Shown here: one piece after another, positions 1-8,416 of the stretch
Layout: the number at the start of each line of letters is the position of its first letter
How positions within the stretch are numbered: the stretch's first letter is position 1
DNA from: Cutibacterium modestum
Lineage (GTDB): Bacteria; Actinomycetota; Actinomycetes; Propionibacteriales; Propionibacteriaceae
Reading direction: 5' to 3'
Assembly (NCBI RefSeq): GCF_008326345.1
Contig: NZ_BJEN01000002.1
Location: 248,001-312,000 of the forward strand
DNA length: 64,000 bases
The notes under the pieces: model-generated
Databases searched by the model: none
What the model saw: only the letters and a program-made list of their open reading frames with translations
What the model was told of the DNA's origin: nothing
Made by a program: the position numbers and the translations under genes

Positions 1-1238
1 ACGAAACCGGGGGCGATGCCGGGTCGGTCCGCCAGGCCGAAACCGATGTACCCAGCGAGGGCAGGTAGCAGGAAGCCGAAGGCGGCCTGCCCGACGGCGA
101 AAAGGACCGCGCCGATGTAGGTCATGGTGGCTGATCCACCTAGAGCGTGGGCGGTTGGTGACGGCAGGTTGCTGAAGGTGTTGTGCAGGGCGATGTCCAT
201 GCCGTTCTTGGCGATCTCATAGCCGCCGAAGAGGAATCCTAGGGCGATGAGCAGACCACCTGCGGCGACGAACGGGATCATGTAGGACACGCCCGTCATA
301 AGGGCCTGTTGGATGCGCTTACCCCAACCAAGGTGAGATTCGGCCTGCTCGGGCTCCTGCTGTTCACTGTGGCCAGCGGGGACCCGATGAGCGTGCGGGT
401 CCTTCGAGGCCGCGACGGCCTCAGAGACCATCTTCTCGGGCTCGTTGACGGCCCGCTTAACCCCGGATTCAATGAGCGGCTTGCCGGTGAAACGCTCCCG
501 GCCCTTGACGCCGACGTCGGTGGCAAAGATAACAGCGTCGGCAGTCTCGATGTCGGCGGCGCTGAGGGGTTCGGTGGTGGTGGATCCTTGGGCCTCGACT
601 TTGACGTCAATACCCATCTTCTTTCCAGCGGCTGTCAGATAGTCAGCTGCCATGTAGGTGTGGGCGATGCCGGTGGGACAGGCCGTGATGGCGACGATGT
701 GGGTCGTGTCGGTGGCAGCGTTGGTCACCCCGGTATGCGGCGGAGCAGGGGCGGTGGTTGCAGACGCGGTCGAGGTAGCCTTTTTCTCTGACTCGACGAC
801 CCCGCTGATGAGGTCGACGACGGTCTGAGCGTCGGGGGCTTGACGCAACTGCTCGACGAATTCAGGCTTGACGAGGGCGCGAGCCAGCTTGGTAAGAAGC
901 TTCATATGGTCGGCGCCCCCATCTTCGGAGGCTGCAATCATAAAGACCAGGTCAGCTGGGCCGTCAGGTCCATTGAAGTCGACGGCGGGGGATAGCCGAG
1001 CGAATCCCAGCGAGGGCTGGGACACTGCGGCTGAGCGGCAATGGGGGATAGCGAACCCTCCAGGCATACCGGTTGGGCTCTTGGACTCGCGGTCCAGCGC
1101 GTCATGGGTGAGGCCGTCAGCGTCGGCGCGTCCAGCGGCGGCAATGATTCTGGCGACCGAGGAGATGACCTCGGCCTTGGTCGAGCCGAGGTTGGCGTCA
1201 AGTGATACCAGTTCTGGGGTGATGAGAGGGGCGTTCAT
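1..1238 (-). CDS. fruA: PTS fructose transporter subunit IIABC, C-terminus cut by window start
   Basis: Membrane phosphotransferase that imports fructose as fructose 1-phosphate. About 412 residues are visible. An EIIA domain comes first, with the phospho-His around residue 66 in GGFAIPHCRS. The EIIB domain follows, with the phospho-Cys around residue 187 in ITACPTGIAHTY, and then the start of the EIIC membrane domain (VSYMIPFVAAGGLLIALGF), which runs off the window. The ATG at 1238 is preceded by AAGGAG, and this Shine-Dalgarno overlaps the TAA of the upstream fruK, so the two are probably translationally coupled in one fruR-fruK-fruA unit. The A-B-C domain order matches fused fructose-family permeases. 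Seen: motifs and order. Inferred: fructose as substrate, supported by the adjacent 1-phosphofructokinase. Confidence 0.93.
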   Translation of the reverse strand, partial: MNAPLITPELVSLDANLGSTKAEVISSVARIIAAAGRADADGLTHDALDRESKSPTGMPGGFAIPHCRSAAVSQPSLGFARLSPAVDFNGPDGPADLVFMIAASEDGGADHMKLLTKLARALVKPEFVEQLRQAPDAQTVVDLISGVVESEKKATSTASATTAPAPPHTGVTNAATDTTHIVAITACPTGIAHTYMAADYLTAAGKKMGIDVKVEAQGSTTTEPLSAADIETADAVIFATDVGVKGRERFTGKPLIESGVKRAVNEPEKMVSEAVAASKDPHAHRVPAGHSEQQEPEQAESHLGWGKRIQQALMTGVSYMIPFVAAGGLLIALGFLFGGYEIAKNGMDIALHNTFSNLPSPTAHALGGSATMTYIGAVLFAVGQAAFGFLLPALAGYIGFGLADRPGIAPGF

Positions 1239-1247
1239 CGGTTCTCC

Positions 1248-2198
1248 TTATAGGTGGGTGAGGCTGACGCGGATGGCGTCGGCCTGAGACGGGACTGGCA
1301 TAGTTGATCCTGGAAGGGCTGCGGCTGCTGTGCCCCAGGCAACGGCGGCGCGCAGACAGTTCTTGGGCTGGTCGCCGCGAGTGCGCGCCAGCAGGAATCC
1401 CGCGAGGGAGGAGTCTCCGGCGCCGACAGTCGATTTCACTTCGACCGGTTCTGGCCACGCGTGCCAGGCGTCGTGTTCGGTGATGAGCAGAGCGCCAGCC
1501 CCGCCCAAAGTGACGATCACCTCGCCGATGCCGTGCAGACCCCGGGCGGCGGCGACAATATCGTCGAATTGTCCCTGCTTGGCGGCAGACTCGAGGGAGT
1601 CGCCGTCGGCTCCGCAGAGCTGGCCGAGCTCGACGGAGTTCGGCTTGACGAGGTCGGGGGCAAGGTCGGGGAGGCGAGCTGCCAGTTCCTTGAGGGGCTG
1701 ATCGGAGGTGTCGACGGCGACCTTGCGGCCGGCGTCATGGAGACGGCCGGTCATGGTGGCATACCAATGTGTGGGTACGCCCGGGGGCAGAGATCCTGAC
1801 AGGACGACCCACTGCGCGCCGGATGACCTCTCGATGGCGGCCTTCTCGACGGCATTCAGCTCCTCGGGGTTGAGGTAGGCCCCGGGCTGGTTGATCTTGG
1901 TTGTGGTGCCGTCGGGCTCGGTGATGGTGAGGTTGGCCCTTACCGCCGCTGCAATGGGCACAGCTAGGTGCGGGATATCGTCGTGGTTTAGGCCGAGAGT
2001 AAGGCGATCCTCAGCTCCGGCTGGCACTATGGCGCAGGTGTCAATTCCGGCACCTTGAAGGACTCGGGAGATGTTGACCCCTTTACCGGCGGCAACCTCA
2101 TTGGAACTGCCTAATCGGTTCACCTGGCCGCGCTGCAGCGGCTCAGCTATGGGCGCTGTGCGGTCGATGCTCGGGTTGAGCGTGACGGTGACGATCAC
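1248..2198 (-). CDS. fruK: 1-phosphofructokinase
   Basis: PfkB-family sugar kinase of 316 aa that converts fructose 1-phosphate, the product of the neighbouring PTS, to fructose 1,6-bisphosphate. The N-terminal NPSIDRT, the GKGVNISRVLQ segment and the C-terminal GAGDSSLAGFLLA (anion hole and catalytic Asp) are all present. The reading frame is open upstream to 2321, but the GTG at 2198 is chosen because GAAGGAG lies five bases before it and the protein then begins directly at the family's first strand, VIVTVTLNPS. Nine bases separate it from fruA. Length is typical of the family. Tagatose-6-phosphate kinase is a less likely alternative given the PTS partner. Confidence 0.92.
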   Translation of the reverse strand: MIVTVTLNPSIDRTAPIAEPLQRGQVNRLGSSNEVAAGKGVNISRVLQGAGIDTCAIVPAGAEDRLTLGLNHDDIPHLAVPIAAAVRANLTITEPDGTTTKINQPGAYLNPEELNAVEKAAIERSSGAQWVVLSGSLPPGVPTHWYATMTGRLHDAGRKVAVDTSDQPLKELAARLPDLAPDLVKPNSVELGQLCGADGDSLESAAKQGQFDDIVAAARGLHGIGEVIVTLGGAGALLITEHDAWHAWPEPVEVKSTVGAGDSSLAGFLLARTRGDQPKNCLRAAVAWGTAAAALPGSTMPVPSQADAIRVSLTHL

Positions 2199-2551
2199 GT
2201 GGACTCCTTCGTCGCGTTGCCCAACGGTCTTGCGGGTTTGAGAGCACCATCGGTGTTGGACTGTGTGACACTTTAGACCACAAGTACAGGGGAAAAGACA
2301 TGAACACACTAATTCAGACATTTATGGTGTGGGTTCCTCTGGATGAGGGCTGGCGCGGGTGACTCAGACATCGGTGTGGTAATCCGGGTTATGACGGTCG
2401 CCCCTGCCATGGACGGTGGTTGTTGGTGCGGTTGTCACCCAGATTTCCACACTGTGCGATGGAACCTCTCGAGGCGATGTTCACGGGGTCCGGTGTGGGG
2501 CTGCCCCGTGGTGGCAAACGGGCCTGTGACGCCGGCGAGCCGCGATCGATA
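2199..2551. other. Intergenic region between fruR and fruK
   Basis: 353 bases without a convincing gene; the short plus-strand frames here have no domain and no ribosome binding site. Because fruR, fruK and fruA all lie on the minus strand, this gap probably holds the promoter and control region of fruKA. I could not identify a clean operator palindrome or a confident -35/-10 pair by eye. Confidence 0.4.
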
Positions 2552-3313
2552 TCAGGCGATAACGATTTCGATGCCGGTTTTGTGCAGCATCTCGACTTGG
2601 TGAGAGGTCACCCCAGAGTCGGTGATGATGACATCAACGTCGCTTAGTTCTGCGAACCTCATTGTCGATTCCGCGCCCATCTTCCGGGAGTCGGCCAGAA
2701 CCACGACGTGATGGGCACTCGCTATCATTGCCGCTTTGGTTGCAACCTCGTCGGCGTCGGGAGTGGATAGGCCGTGCGCCGGGGAAATGCCGTTGGTGCC
2801 CATGAACGCGACGTCGACGCGGAGTCGTGAAATGGCGTCGACGTTACCGACGGTGGCCTGGGTGGTGGGGCGCAGCCGTCCTCCTAGCAGGTGGACGTCA
2901 CAGTTGCTGTGGGTAGCCACCGTACTGGCGATAGGTGATGAGTTCGTAAAAACAGTGAATCGCCTTGCAGATGGCATGATTGACGCTAACCGACCGGTCG
3001 TCGACCCGGCGTCGAGGATGATTGACCCCATGTCGCTAGGTAGATGGGCTAGCGCGGCCCGAGCGATTTGTTCCTTCTGTGTCACGGCTGAGGAGTCCCG
3101 AGTGTCGAGGGGCTGGTCGCCCAGCAAGTCGAACTCGATCGGGATGGCGCCACCATGCACTCGCCGCAGCATCTTTTGATTGCACAACTGGTCGAGGTCA
3201 CGGCGGATGGTCTCGGGGACGACTCCCAGCGCAGTAGATGCCTCGGCGACCGATATCCGACCAGTCTCGCGGGCAATATCGATCAGCCACTTGTGTCTTT
3301 CAGCGGGATACAT
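2552..3313 (-). CDS. fruR: DeoR/GlpR-family transcriptional regulator, likely fructose operon repressor
   Basis: 253-aa regulator of the DeoR class. An N-terminal helix-turn-helix (GRISVAEASTALGVVPETIR, about residues 18-37) is followed by the RRDLDQL recognition segment and a C-terminal sugar-phosphate sensor domain of the ISOCOT type (DAGSTTGRLA, FTNSSPIA, LLGGRLR, ADSRKMG). The open frame reaches 3685, but the ATG at 3313 is preceded by AGGAGG at ideal spacing and gives the standard N-terminus MYPAERHKWLIDI. It lies directly upstream of fruKA on the same strand, so it probably responds to fructose 1-phosphate or fructose bisphosphate. Family assignment is firm; the specific effector is inferred from neighbours. 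Confidence 0.88.
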   Translation of the reverse strand: MYPAERHKWLIDIARETGRISVAEASTALGVVPETIRRDLDQLCNQKMLRRVHGGAIPIEFDLLGDQPLDTRDSSAVTQKEQIARAALAHLPSDMGSIILDAGSTTGRLASIMPSARRFTVFTNSSPIASTVATHSNCDVHLLGGRLRPTTQATVGNVDAISRLRVDVAFMGTNGISPAHGLSTPDADEVATKAAMIASAHHVVVLADSRKMGAESTMRFAELSDVDVIITDSGVTSHQVEMLHKTGIEIVIA

Positions 3314-3479
3314 GGGCCCTCCTTGGAGAATTCCATATCGACGCAACCGCAGACTGCGGAAGGCCTTGTCGGGGCCTAGTGTGAGCATCTTTGCGATGGC
3401 GTGAGCATAACACGGACTCGTCTGGGTGCCGTGCCCGGATAGACTGACGGGGTATCCGCGTATTCCAAGGAGTTCAGGA

Positions 3480-4778
3480 ATGAAAATTGCCGTCGTCGCC
3501 ATGGGTAAGATCGGGCTTCCCCTGGCCGTGCAGTTCGCCGAGAAGGGCCATGACGTCATCGGCGTCGACGTGCAACAGCGCGTCGTGGACGAGATCAACA
3601 AGGGTAACGAGCCCTTCCCCGGTGAGGCTTTTCTCGACGAGAAGTTGAAAAAGCTCGTCCCGGCAGGCAGGCTCACCGCCACCACCGATTACTCCAAGGC
3701 CATCCCCGGCGCAGACGCGATTGTTCTCGTCGTCCCGCTCTTCGTTAACGACGAGACCTGGGAGCCGGACTTTGGCTGGATGGAAGACGCCACCAAGTCG
3801 CTGGCCGAGCATCTAACCCCCGATACCCTCATTTCCTACGAGACCACTCTGCCGGTCGGCACCACCCGCAATCGCTGGAAGCCCATGATCGAGGAGATCT
3901 CCGGCTTGACCGAGGGCAAGGACTTCCACCTAGTCTTTTCTCCGGAACGCGTTCTCACTGGTCGCGTCTTCGCTGACCTGCGCCGTTACCCAAAGCTCGT
4001 CGGTGGCTTGAATGACGAGGGCACTGCCAAAGGCATCGAGTTCTACCAACAGGTTCTCGACTTCGACGACCGCGACGACCTTCCACGCGCCAACGGCGTC
4101 TGGGACATGGGCACCGCCGAGGCTGCCGAGATGGCCAAGCTCGCCGAGACCACCTACCGTGACGTCAACATCGGCCTGGCCAACCAGTTTGGTAAGTACG
4201 CTGCGGCCAACGGTATTGACGTTTACAAGGTTATTGACGCCTGCAACTCGCAGCCTTACTCCCACATCCACCGGCCTGGTATCGCCGTTGGCGGTCACTG
4301 CATCCCCGTCTACCCGCGCCTCTACCTGTGGACCGACCCGGACGCCACTATCGTTCGCACCGCTCGTGAAGCCAACATGACGATGCCGCAGTACTGCGTC
4401 GATCAGGCTGCCTCGGTACTCGGTGACCTGTCCGGCAAGAAGGTTGTCGTCCTCGGCGCGTCCTACCGAGGCAAGGTTCAGGAAACTGCTTTCTCCGGTG
4501 TCTTCCAGACTGTTGACATCCTTGCCAAGGCTGGCGCCGACGTCAGCGTCCACGATCCGATGTTCACCGACGAGGAGCTCGGCAAGTTCGGCTTCAAGGC
4601 GTATCACATGGGCGAGCCTGTCGACGGCGCCCTGCTTCAGGCAGACCACCCTGAGTACGCCGAACTGGCCCCGGCCGACCTGCCAGGTATTAAGGTGCTC
4701 GTCGATGGTCGTCACGTCGTCAATCCGGCCGCGTGGGGAGACGTCGAGGTCATCGTCGTTGGTGACGGAGAGGCCTGA
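3480..4778 (+). CDS. UDP-glucose/GDP-mannose dehydrogenase family protein, probable UDP-ManNAc dehydrogenase
   Basis: 432-aa NAD-dependent nucleotide-sugar dehydrogenase. It has an N-terminal Rossmann motif (VAMGKIGLPLAVQFAEKG; the family usually has GLGYIGLP), a central substrate segment, and the catalytic Cys in GGHCIPVYP. A second Rossmann-like C-terminal domain follows (VVVLGASYRGKVQETA). The ATG at 3480 has AAGGAG seven bases upstream, which favours it over the in-frame start at 3426. The UDP-GlcNAc 2-epimerase gene further down the same cluster makes UDP-ManNAc, so oxidation of that sugar to the uronate (a WecC-like role) is the best guess; UDP-glucose dehydrogenase is an alternative. 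Its end overlaps the next gene by 17 bases. Confidence 0.85.
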   Translation: MKIAVVAMGKIGLPLAVQFAEKGHDVIGVDVQQRVVDEINKGNEPFPGEAFLDEKLKKLVPAGRLTATTDYSKAIPGADAIVLVVPLFVNDETWEPDFGWMEDATKSLAEHLTPDTLISYETTLPVGTTRNRWKPMIEEISGLTEGKDFHLVFSPERVLTGRVFADLRRYPKLVGGLNDEGTAKGIEFYQQVLDFDDRDDLPRANGVWDMGTAEAAEMAKLAETTYRDVNIGLANQFGKYAAANGIDVYKVIDACNSQPYSHIHRPGIAVGGHCIPVYPRLYLWTDPDATIVRTAREANMTMPQYCVDQAASVLGDLSGKKVVVLGASYRGKVQETAFSGVFQTVDILAKAGADVSVHDPMFTDEELGKFGFKAYHMGEPVDGALLQADHPEYAELAPADLPGIKVLVDGRHVVNPAAWGDVEVIVVGDGEA

Positions 4779-6024
4779 GCACCCCGGCAGCTTCCTCAGC
4801 AGGACTGTCGAGGGGCTGCTGGTGCTGTTACCCTCAGCAGCCCTTTTGGGCCCCTGGGTTGGCGTTGGGGGCGTATTTGGCTACCGCATCCTGGTGGTGC
4901 TGCTAGCCGGGTGCGCATTGACGGGATGGATTCGCCCCGTGCAGGTGCGACGATTCAGCTGCGCAGCCTGCGCCATCGTGATTATTGCGGTGGCGTGGGC
5001 CGTGATCGGCACGGTAGGCGCCATTCGGTTGGGCACGTCTCGGGATCTCTCGAGCCTGATGGGGGCCGGTCTAGCCTTGGCGGGGGCATGGTCGGTGGCG
5101 AGACTCATGTCAGACGGATACCTGCGCCGTGAGCGTGCTCTGCGCGGCGTTGCGATCGGGTGGGCAGTTGCGGTCTGGATGGGGGTGCCGCTGGCCGTCT
5201 GGGAAATCCTGACCGCCCGACACTTGGGCACTTATACCGATGGGGCATGGCGGAACCATTTGGGGCTTTACCGTCAGCCGGCAACATGGCTCACTAACCC
5301 CAACCTCTACGCGGTATTCCTGGCCGTAGGCTCCCTGTGGGTCGGTGTGATTGGCGTACGAAGCGCTGCCCGGTGGGTGCGGATCGCAGCCGTGGTCACG
5401 ACAGCGGTCGGTTTGGGTCTGTTATTTGCGACAGACGGTCGCGTGGTCTACGCGGCGCTGCTGTTGGCTGTCTTGGTGCGGTTGTGGGCGGTTCGACGAT
5501 GGCGATGGGTGCTACTTGGTGTGGTCGTGGGCGGCGCTGTGGTAATCGTGGTGACACACCTCCCCCAAGCTGAGTTGACATGGCACAGGTTCATCGGTGT
5601 GGTGACTCACCACAACAACGAGGGCCCATCCTCCTTCGCGGTGAGGACTACGTTGTTGGCTTGGGGTCTTGCGCTCGTCGTGGACCACCCTCTGCTAGGG
5701 GCAGGTCCGGGAGGGTACCGGGCCAGTATCCTGGCTATGCCACGGCGATGGTTTCCGCATGGCAAGACCGATCCCCATAATGGAGTCCTGGAGATCGCCT
5801 CCCAATACGGTTTAGTCGTCACTGCCCTCTTGGCAGTTTGTTGGTGCGTGGCCATTGGTCGATGCTGGCGGTTACGACGATGGTGGGGGGCGGCTTTCAT
5901 TACTGCGATGCCGCTGCTCTCCTTGGCCAATAGTACCTACTTGGTACAGTCGGTGAGCCAGCTTGGGTGGCTAGTGTGTGTCCTAGTAGCGAGTTTGTCC
6001 CGTCAGGAAACGCGTCGTAGTTGA
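4762..6024 (+). CDS. O-antigen ligase / polymerase-like (Wzy_C) membrane protein
   Basis: Integral membrane protein of about 420 aa with roughly ten hydrophobic segments, for example LLVLLPSAALLG, VALAVWEIL-like and VVLGLLFATDGRV stretches, plus arginine-rich cytoplasmic turns. The segments GAGPGGYRAS and HNGVLEIASQYGLVV match the conserved periplasmic-loop pattern of O-antigen ligases and polymerases. The gene lies in a polysaccharide cluster between a nucleotide-sugar dehydrogenase and a glycosyltransferase, so a role in polymerising or ligating surface glycan repeats fits. The start is uncertain: GTG at 4762 overlaps the upstream gene and has only a distant GAGG; no better ATG exists before the first membrane helix. 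Confidence 0.75.
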   Translation: MTERPEHPGSFLSRTVEGLLVLLPSAALLGPWVGVGGVFGYRILVVLLAGCALTGWIRPVQVRRFSCAACAIVIIAVAWAVIGTVGAIRLGTSRDLSSLMGAGLALAGAWSVARLMSDGYLRRERALRGVAIGWAVAVWMGVPLAVWEILTARHLGTYTDGAWRNHLGLYRQPATWLTNPNLYAVFLAVGSLWVGVIGVRSAARWVRIAAVVTTAVGLGLLFATDGRVVYAALLLAVLVRLWAVRRWRWVLLGVVVGGAVVIVVTHLPQAELTWHRFIGVVTHHNNEGPSSFAVRTTLLAWGLALVVDHPLLGAGPGGYRASILAMPRRWFPHGKTDPHNGVLEIASQYGLVVTALLAVCWCVAIGRCWRLRRWWGAAFITAMPLLSLANSTYLVQSVSQLGWLVCVLVASLSRQETRRS

Positions 6025-6129
6025 CTAATCCCCGCCGGTCGCGATGTGGGTCACGGTAGAGTGGAGGGATACCGGCGCCTTGAGGGGGAAATGGGTATCC
6101 GTGTGCAGCGCGGTATGAAAGGGGGAGGT

Positions 6130-7245
6130 GTGCGAGTACTTATCGTCAGTGCGGCATTGTCCATCCACACCGTTCGATGGGTCAATGGACTGGTCAAGCG
6201 AGGTCACGAGGTTCACCTGGCTTCAGTTCACCCGGTGGGTCGTCACTCCATTGATCCCCGAGTTCAGATCCATTTGGCCCCCCATAGCGGAAAGGCAAAA
6301 TACGTCGTCAATGCCGGCTGGCTGCGCTCGGTGGCGGTCAAGGTGCAACCTGACATCGTCAACGTGCACTATGCGACCGGTTATGGTCTGCTTACTCGTC
6401 TCGCCCATATCGGTGCTCCGACTCTGCTTTCGGTGTGGGGAAGTGACGTCTACGATTCCCCCCGCGCAAACCCCTTTATGTGTCACATAGTCCAATCCAA
6501 TCTGGCCTCGGCTACTCGGATCGCGTCAACAAGCCACTGCATGGCGCGTGTCACCCGTGGTCTGACGGACAAACCCATATCCATCACCCCCTTCGGCGTC
6601 GATACGGAAACCCTCACGCCCCCTGATGAGCGGCGTGACGCGAATGATGGTGACGGAGTGGTGCAAATCGGGACTATCAAGGCCCTCCACTCCAAGTACG
6701 GGATCGGCGAACTCATCCGCGCTTTCAGTCGGGTTCATGACGAGCGGCCCAATACCGTCCTTCGTATCTGGGGTGATGGCCCAGACGAGAACCCCCTCAA
6801 AGTCTTGGCTCGCCGCCTCGTCCCGGATAACTCAGTGGAATTCTGTGGGGCCATTGATCACTCTGGCGTCAGAGATGCTTTGGGGAGTTCGGACATCTTT
6901 GCCGCATTGTCGACCCTGGACTCGGAGTCCTTCGGGGTGGCGATCATTGAGGCGGGGGCTTGTGGGCTCCCAGTAGTTGTCAGCGATGTGGATGGTCCGG
7001 CGGAGGTTGTCGAGAACGGTGTTACCGGCCTGATCGTCCCCCGTGGTGACGTCATTACCAGCGCTGCTGCACTGATGCGGTTGGTTGATGATGCCGAGTT
7101 GCGTCGGCGCATGGGCGGGGCTGGTCGCGACCACGTCGTCGAGACGTATTCGTGGGGGCATAGCCTCGATCTCATGGAGCAGGCGTATCGAGAGACCATC
7201 GATGATGCGGCGCGCCAGCGTCGTTCGGGTCGTCACGGCGGGTAG
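6130..7245 (+). CDS. Glycosyltransferase family 4 (GT-B) protein
   Basis: About 371 aa, two Rossmann-like domains. The N-terminal strand VRVLIVSAALSIHTVRW, a central ITPFGVDTETLTP hinge and the C-terminal ESFGVAIIEAGACGLPVVVS donor-binding signature with its E-x7-E pattern place it among retaining GT4 transferases. It probably adds a sugar from a nucleotide donor to a lipid-linked surface-polysaccharide intermediate at the cytoplasmic face. In-frame starts at 6046, 6091, 6115 and 6130 are possible. The GTG at 6130 is chosen because it begins at the family's first beta strand after a purine-rich AAAGGGGGAGG tract, although that tract lies very close. Donor and acceptor cannot be read from sequence. 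Confidence 0.82.
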   Translation: MRVLIVSAALSIHTVRWVNGLVKRGHEVHLASVHPVGRHSIDPRVQIHLAPHSGKAKYVVNAGWLRSVAVKVQPDIVNVHYATGYGLLTRLAHIGAPTLLSVWGSDVYDSPRANPFMCHIVQSNLASATRIASTSHCMARVTRGLTDKPISITPFGVDTETLTPPDERRDANDGDGVVQIGTIKALHSKYGIGELIRAFSRVHDERPNTVLRIWGDGPDENPLKVLARRLVPDNSVEFCGAIDHSGVRDALGSSDIFAALSTLDSESFGVAIIEAGACGLPVVVSDVDGPAEVVENGVTGLIVPRGDVITSAAALMRLVDDAELRRRMGGAGRDHVVETYSWGHSLDLMEQAYRETIDDAARQRRSGRHGG

Positions 7246-7342
7246 CGGAAGGTAGAGTGCCAGCGGTGCGCCCAGTCCCCGATTCGGGCGCTGTCATGTG
7301 GCCTCGGGGAGAGGCTGACCATCTCATCGAGAGGATTGCGTC

Positions 7343-8416
7343 GTGCGCGTCGTGAGCATCGTCGGGGCTCGTCCCCAGTTCGTGAAGTTGGCCCCGGTGG
7401 CCAAAGCTTTCTCGGCCGAGGGGATCGACCACAAGATCATCCACACCGGGCAGCACTACGACGTCAACATGTCTGACTCTTTTTTCATCGAACTCGGGAT
7501 CCCGAACCCGGACCTGCATCTCGGTGTAGGTGGTGGCTCCCACGGCGTGATGACTGGTCGGATGCTTGAGCAGCTCGATCCGGTGTTTGAGGAGATGGAC
7601 CCAGATTGGGTGCTTGTTTATGGCGACACCAACTCGACCATTGCTGGCACGCTCTCGGCGGTCAAGATGCACCTGCCTGTGGCCCATTTGGAGGCTGGTT
7701 TACGCTCCTTCAACCGCCGCATGCCCGAGGAGCATAACCGCGTCCTCACGGACCACGCTGCCGACCTGTGTCTTGCCCCAACCAAGGTGGCCATGGATCA
7801 TCTTGCCGAGGAGGGGCTGGCCTCCCGTACGGTTCTCGTCGGGGACGTCATGACCGACGTGTGCCTGCAGGTGCGCGATTCCGTCCTCGCCAATCCGCGC
7901 CCGGTGCCCGGAGTCGAGGAGGGTGAGGGGTACGTCATGGCGACGATCCACCGTGCCGACAACACTGACGACCCCGAGCGCCTGGCCCACATCCTTGACG
8001 CCCTCGGGAGCCTGGATTGCAAGGTCATCTTGCCGGTGCATCCGCGTCTGCGCGCCCGTGCCGAGGCCGACGGCATCACCATCGCCCGAGGCAACCTCAC
8101 TACCATCGACCCGTTGGCCTACCCCGACATGGTCAACGCCGTCATCAACGCCGCTGGCGTCGTCACCGACTCGGGTGGCTTGCAGAAAGAAGCCTTCTTA
8201 CTCGGCACCATCTGCACGACGGTGCGTACCGAGACCGAGTGGGTGGAGACCGTCGAGAACGGCTGGAACGTACTCGATCCTGACGCCGAGCGCCTGGGCG
8301 AGTACGCCACGCGTCCACAGCCTAAGGGCGATCCGGGGCATCCTTACGGTGACGGCAAGGCCGCTCGCAGCGTCGCCGCAGTGTTGTTGAAAGCCGGCGA
8401 GCGAGACCGCTCCTGA
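7343..8416 (+). CDS. wecB: UDP-N-acetylglucosamine 2-epimerase (non-hydrolysing)
   Basis: 357-aa enzyme interconverting UDP-GlcNAc and UDP-ManNAc. Family signatures are complete: SIVGARPQFVKLAPV at the N-terminus, HTGQHYDVNMSDSFF, the GDTNSTIAG loop, HLEAGLRSFNRRMPEEHNR, and the C-terminal TDSGGLQKEAFLLG. The GTG start at 7343 has AGAGG about eight bases upstream. Together with the dehydrogenase at 3480 it would supply UDP-ManNAcA, a uronic acid found in many Gram-positive envelope polysaccharides. Its TGA overlaps the ATG of the next gene, so the two are translationally coupled. Confidence 0.93.
   Translation: MRVVSIVGARPQFVKLAPVAKAFSAEGIDHKIIHTGQHYDVNMSDSFFIELGIPNPDLHLGVGGGSHGVMTGRMLEQLDPVFEEMDPDWVLVYGDTNSTIAGTLSAVKMHLPVAHLEAGLRSFNRRMPEEHNRVLTDHAADLCLAPTKVAMDHLAEEGLASRTVLVGDVMTDVCLQVRDSVLANPRPVPGVEEGEGYVMATIHRADNTDDPERLAHILDALGSLDCKVILPVHPRLRARAEADGITIARGNLTTIDPLAYPDMVNAVINAAGVVTDSGGLQKEAFLLGTICTTVRTETEWVETVENGWNVLDPDAERLGEYATRPQPKGDPGHPYGDGKAARSVAAVLLKAGERDRS

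Noticed and set aside
3930-4715. 261-codon minus-strand frame inside the nucleotide-sugar dehydrogenase
   Set aside because: Antisense shadow of the gene at 3480-4778.
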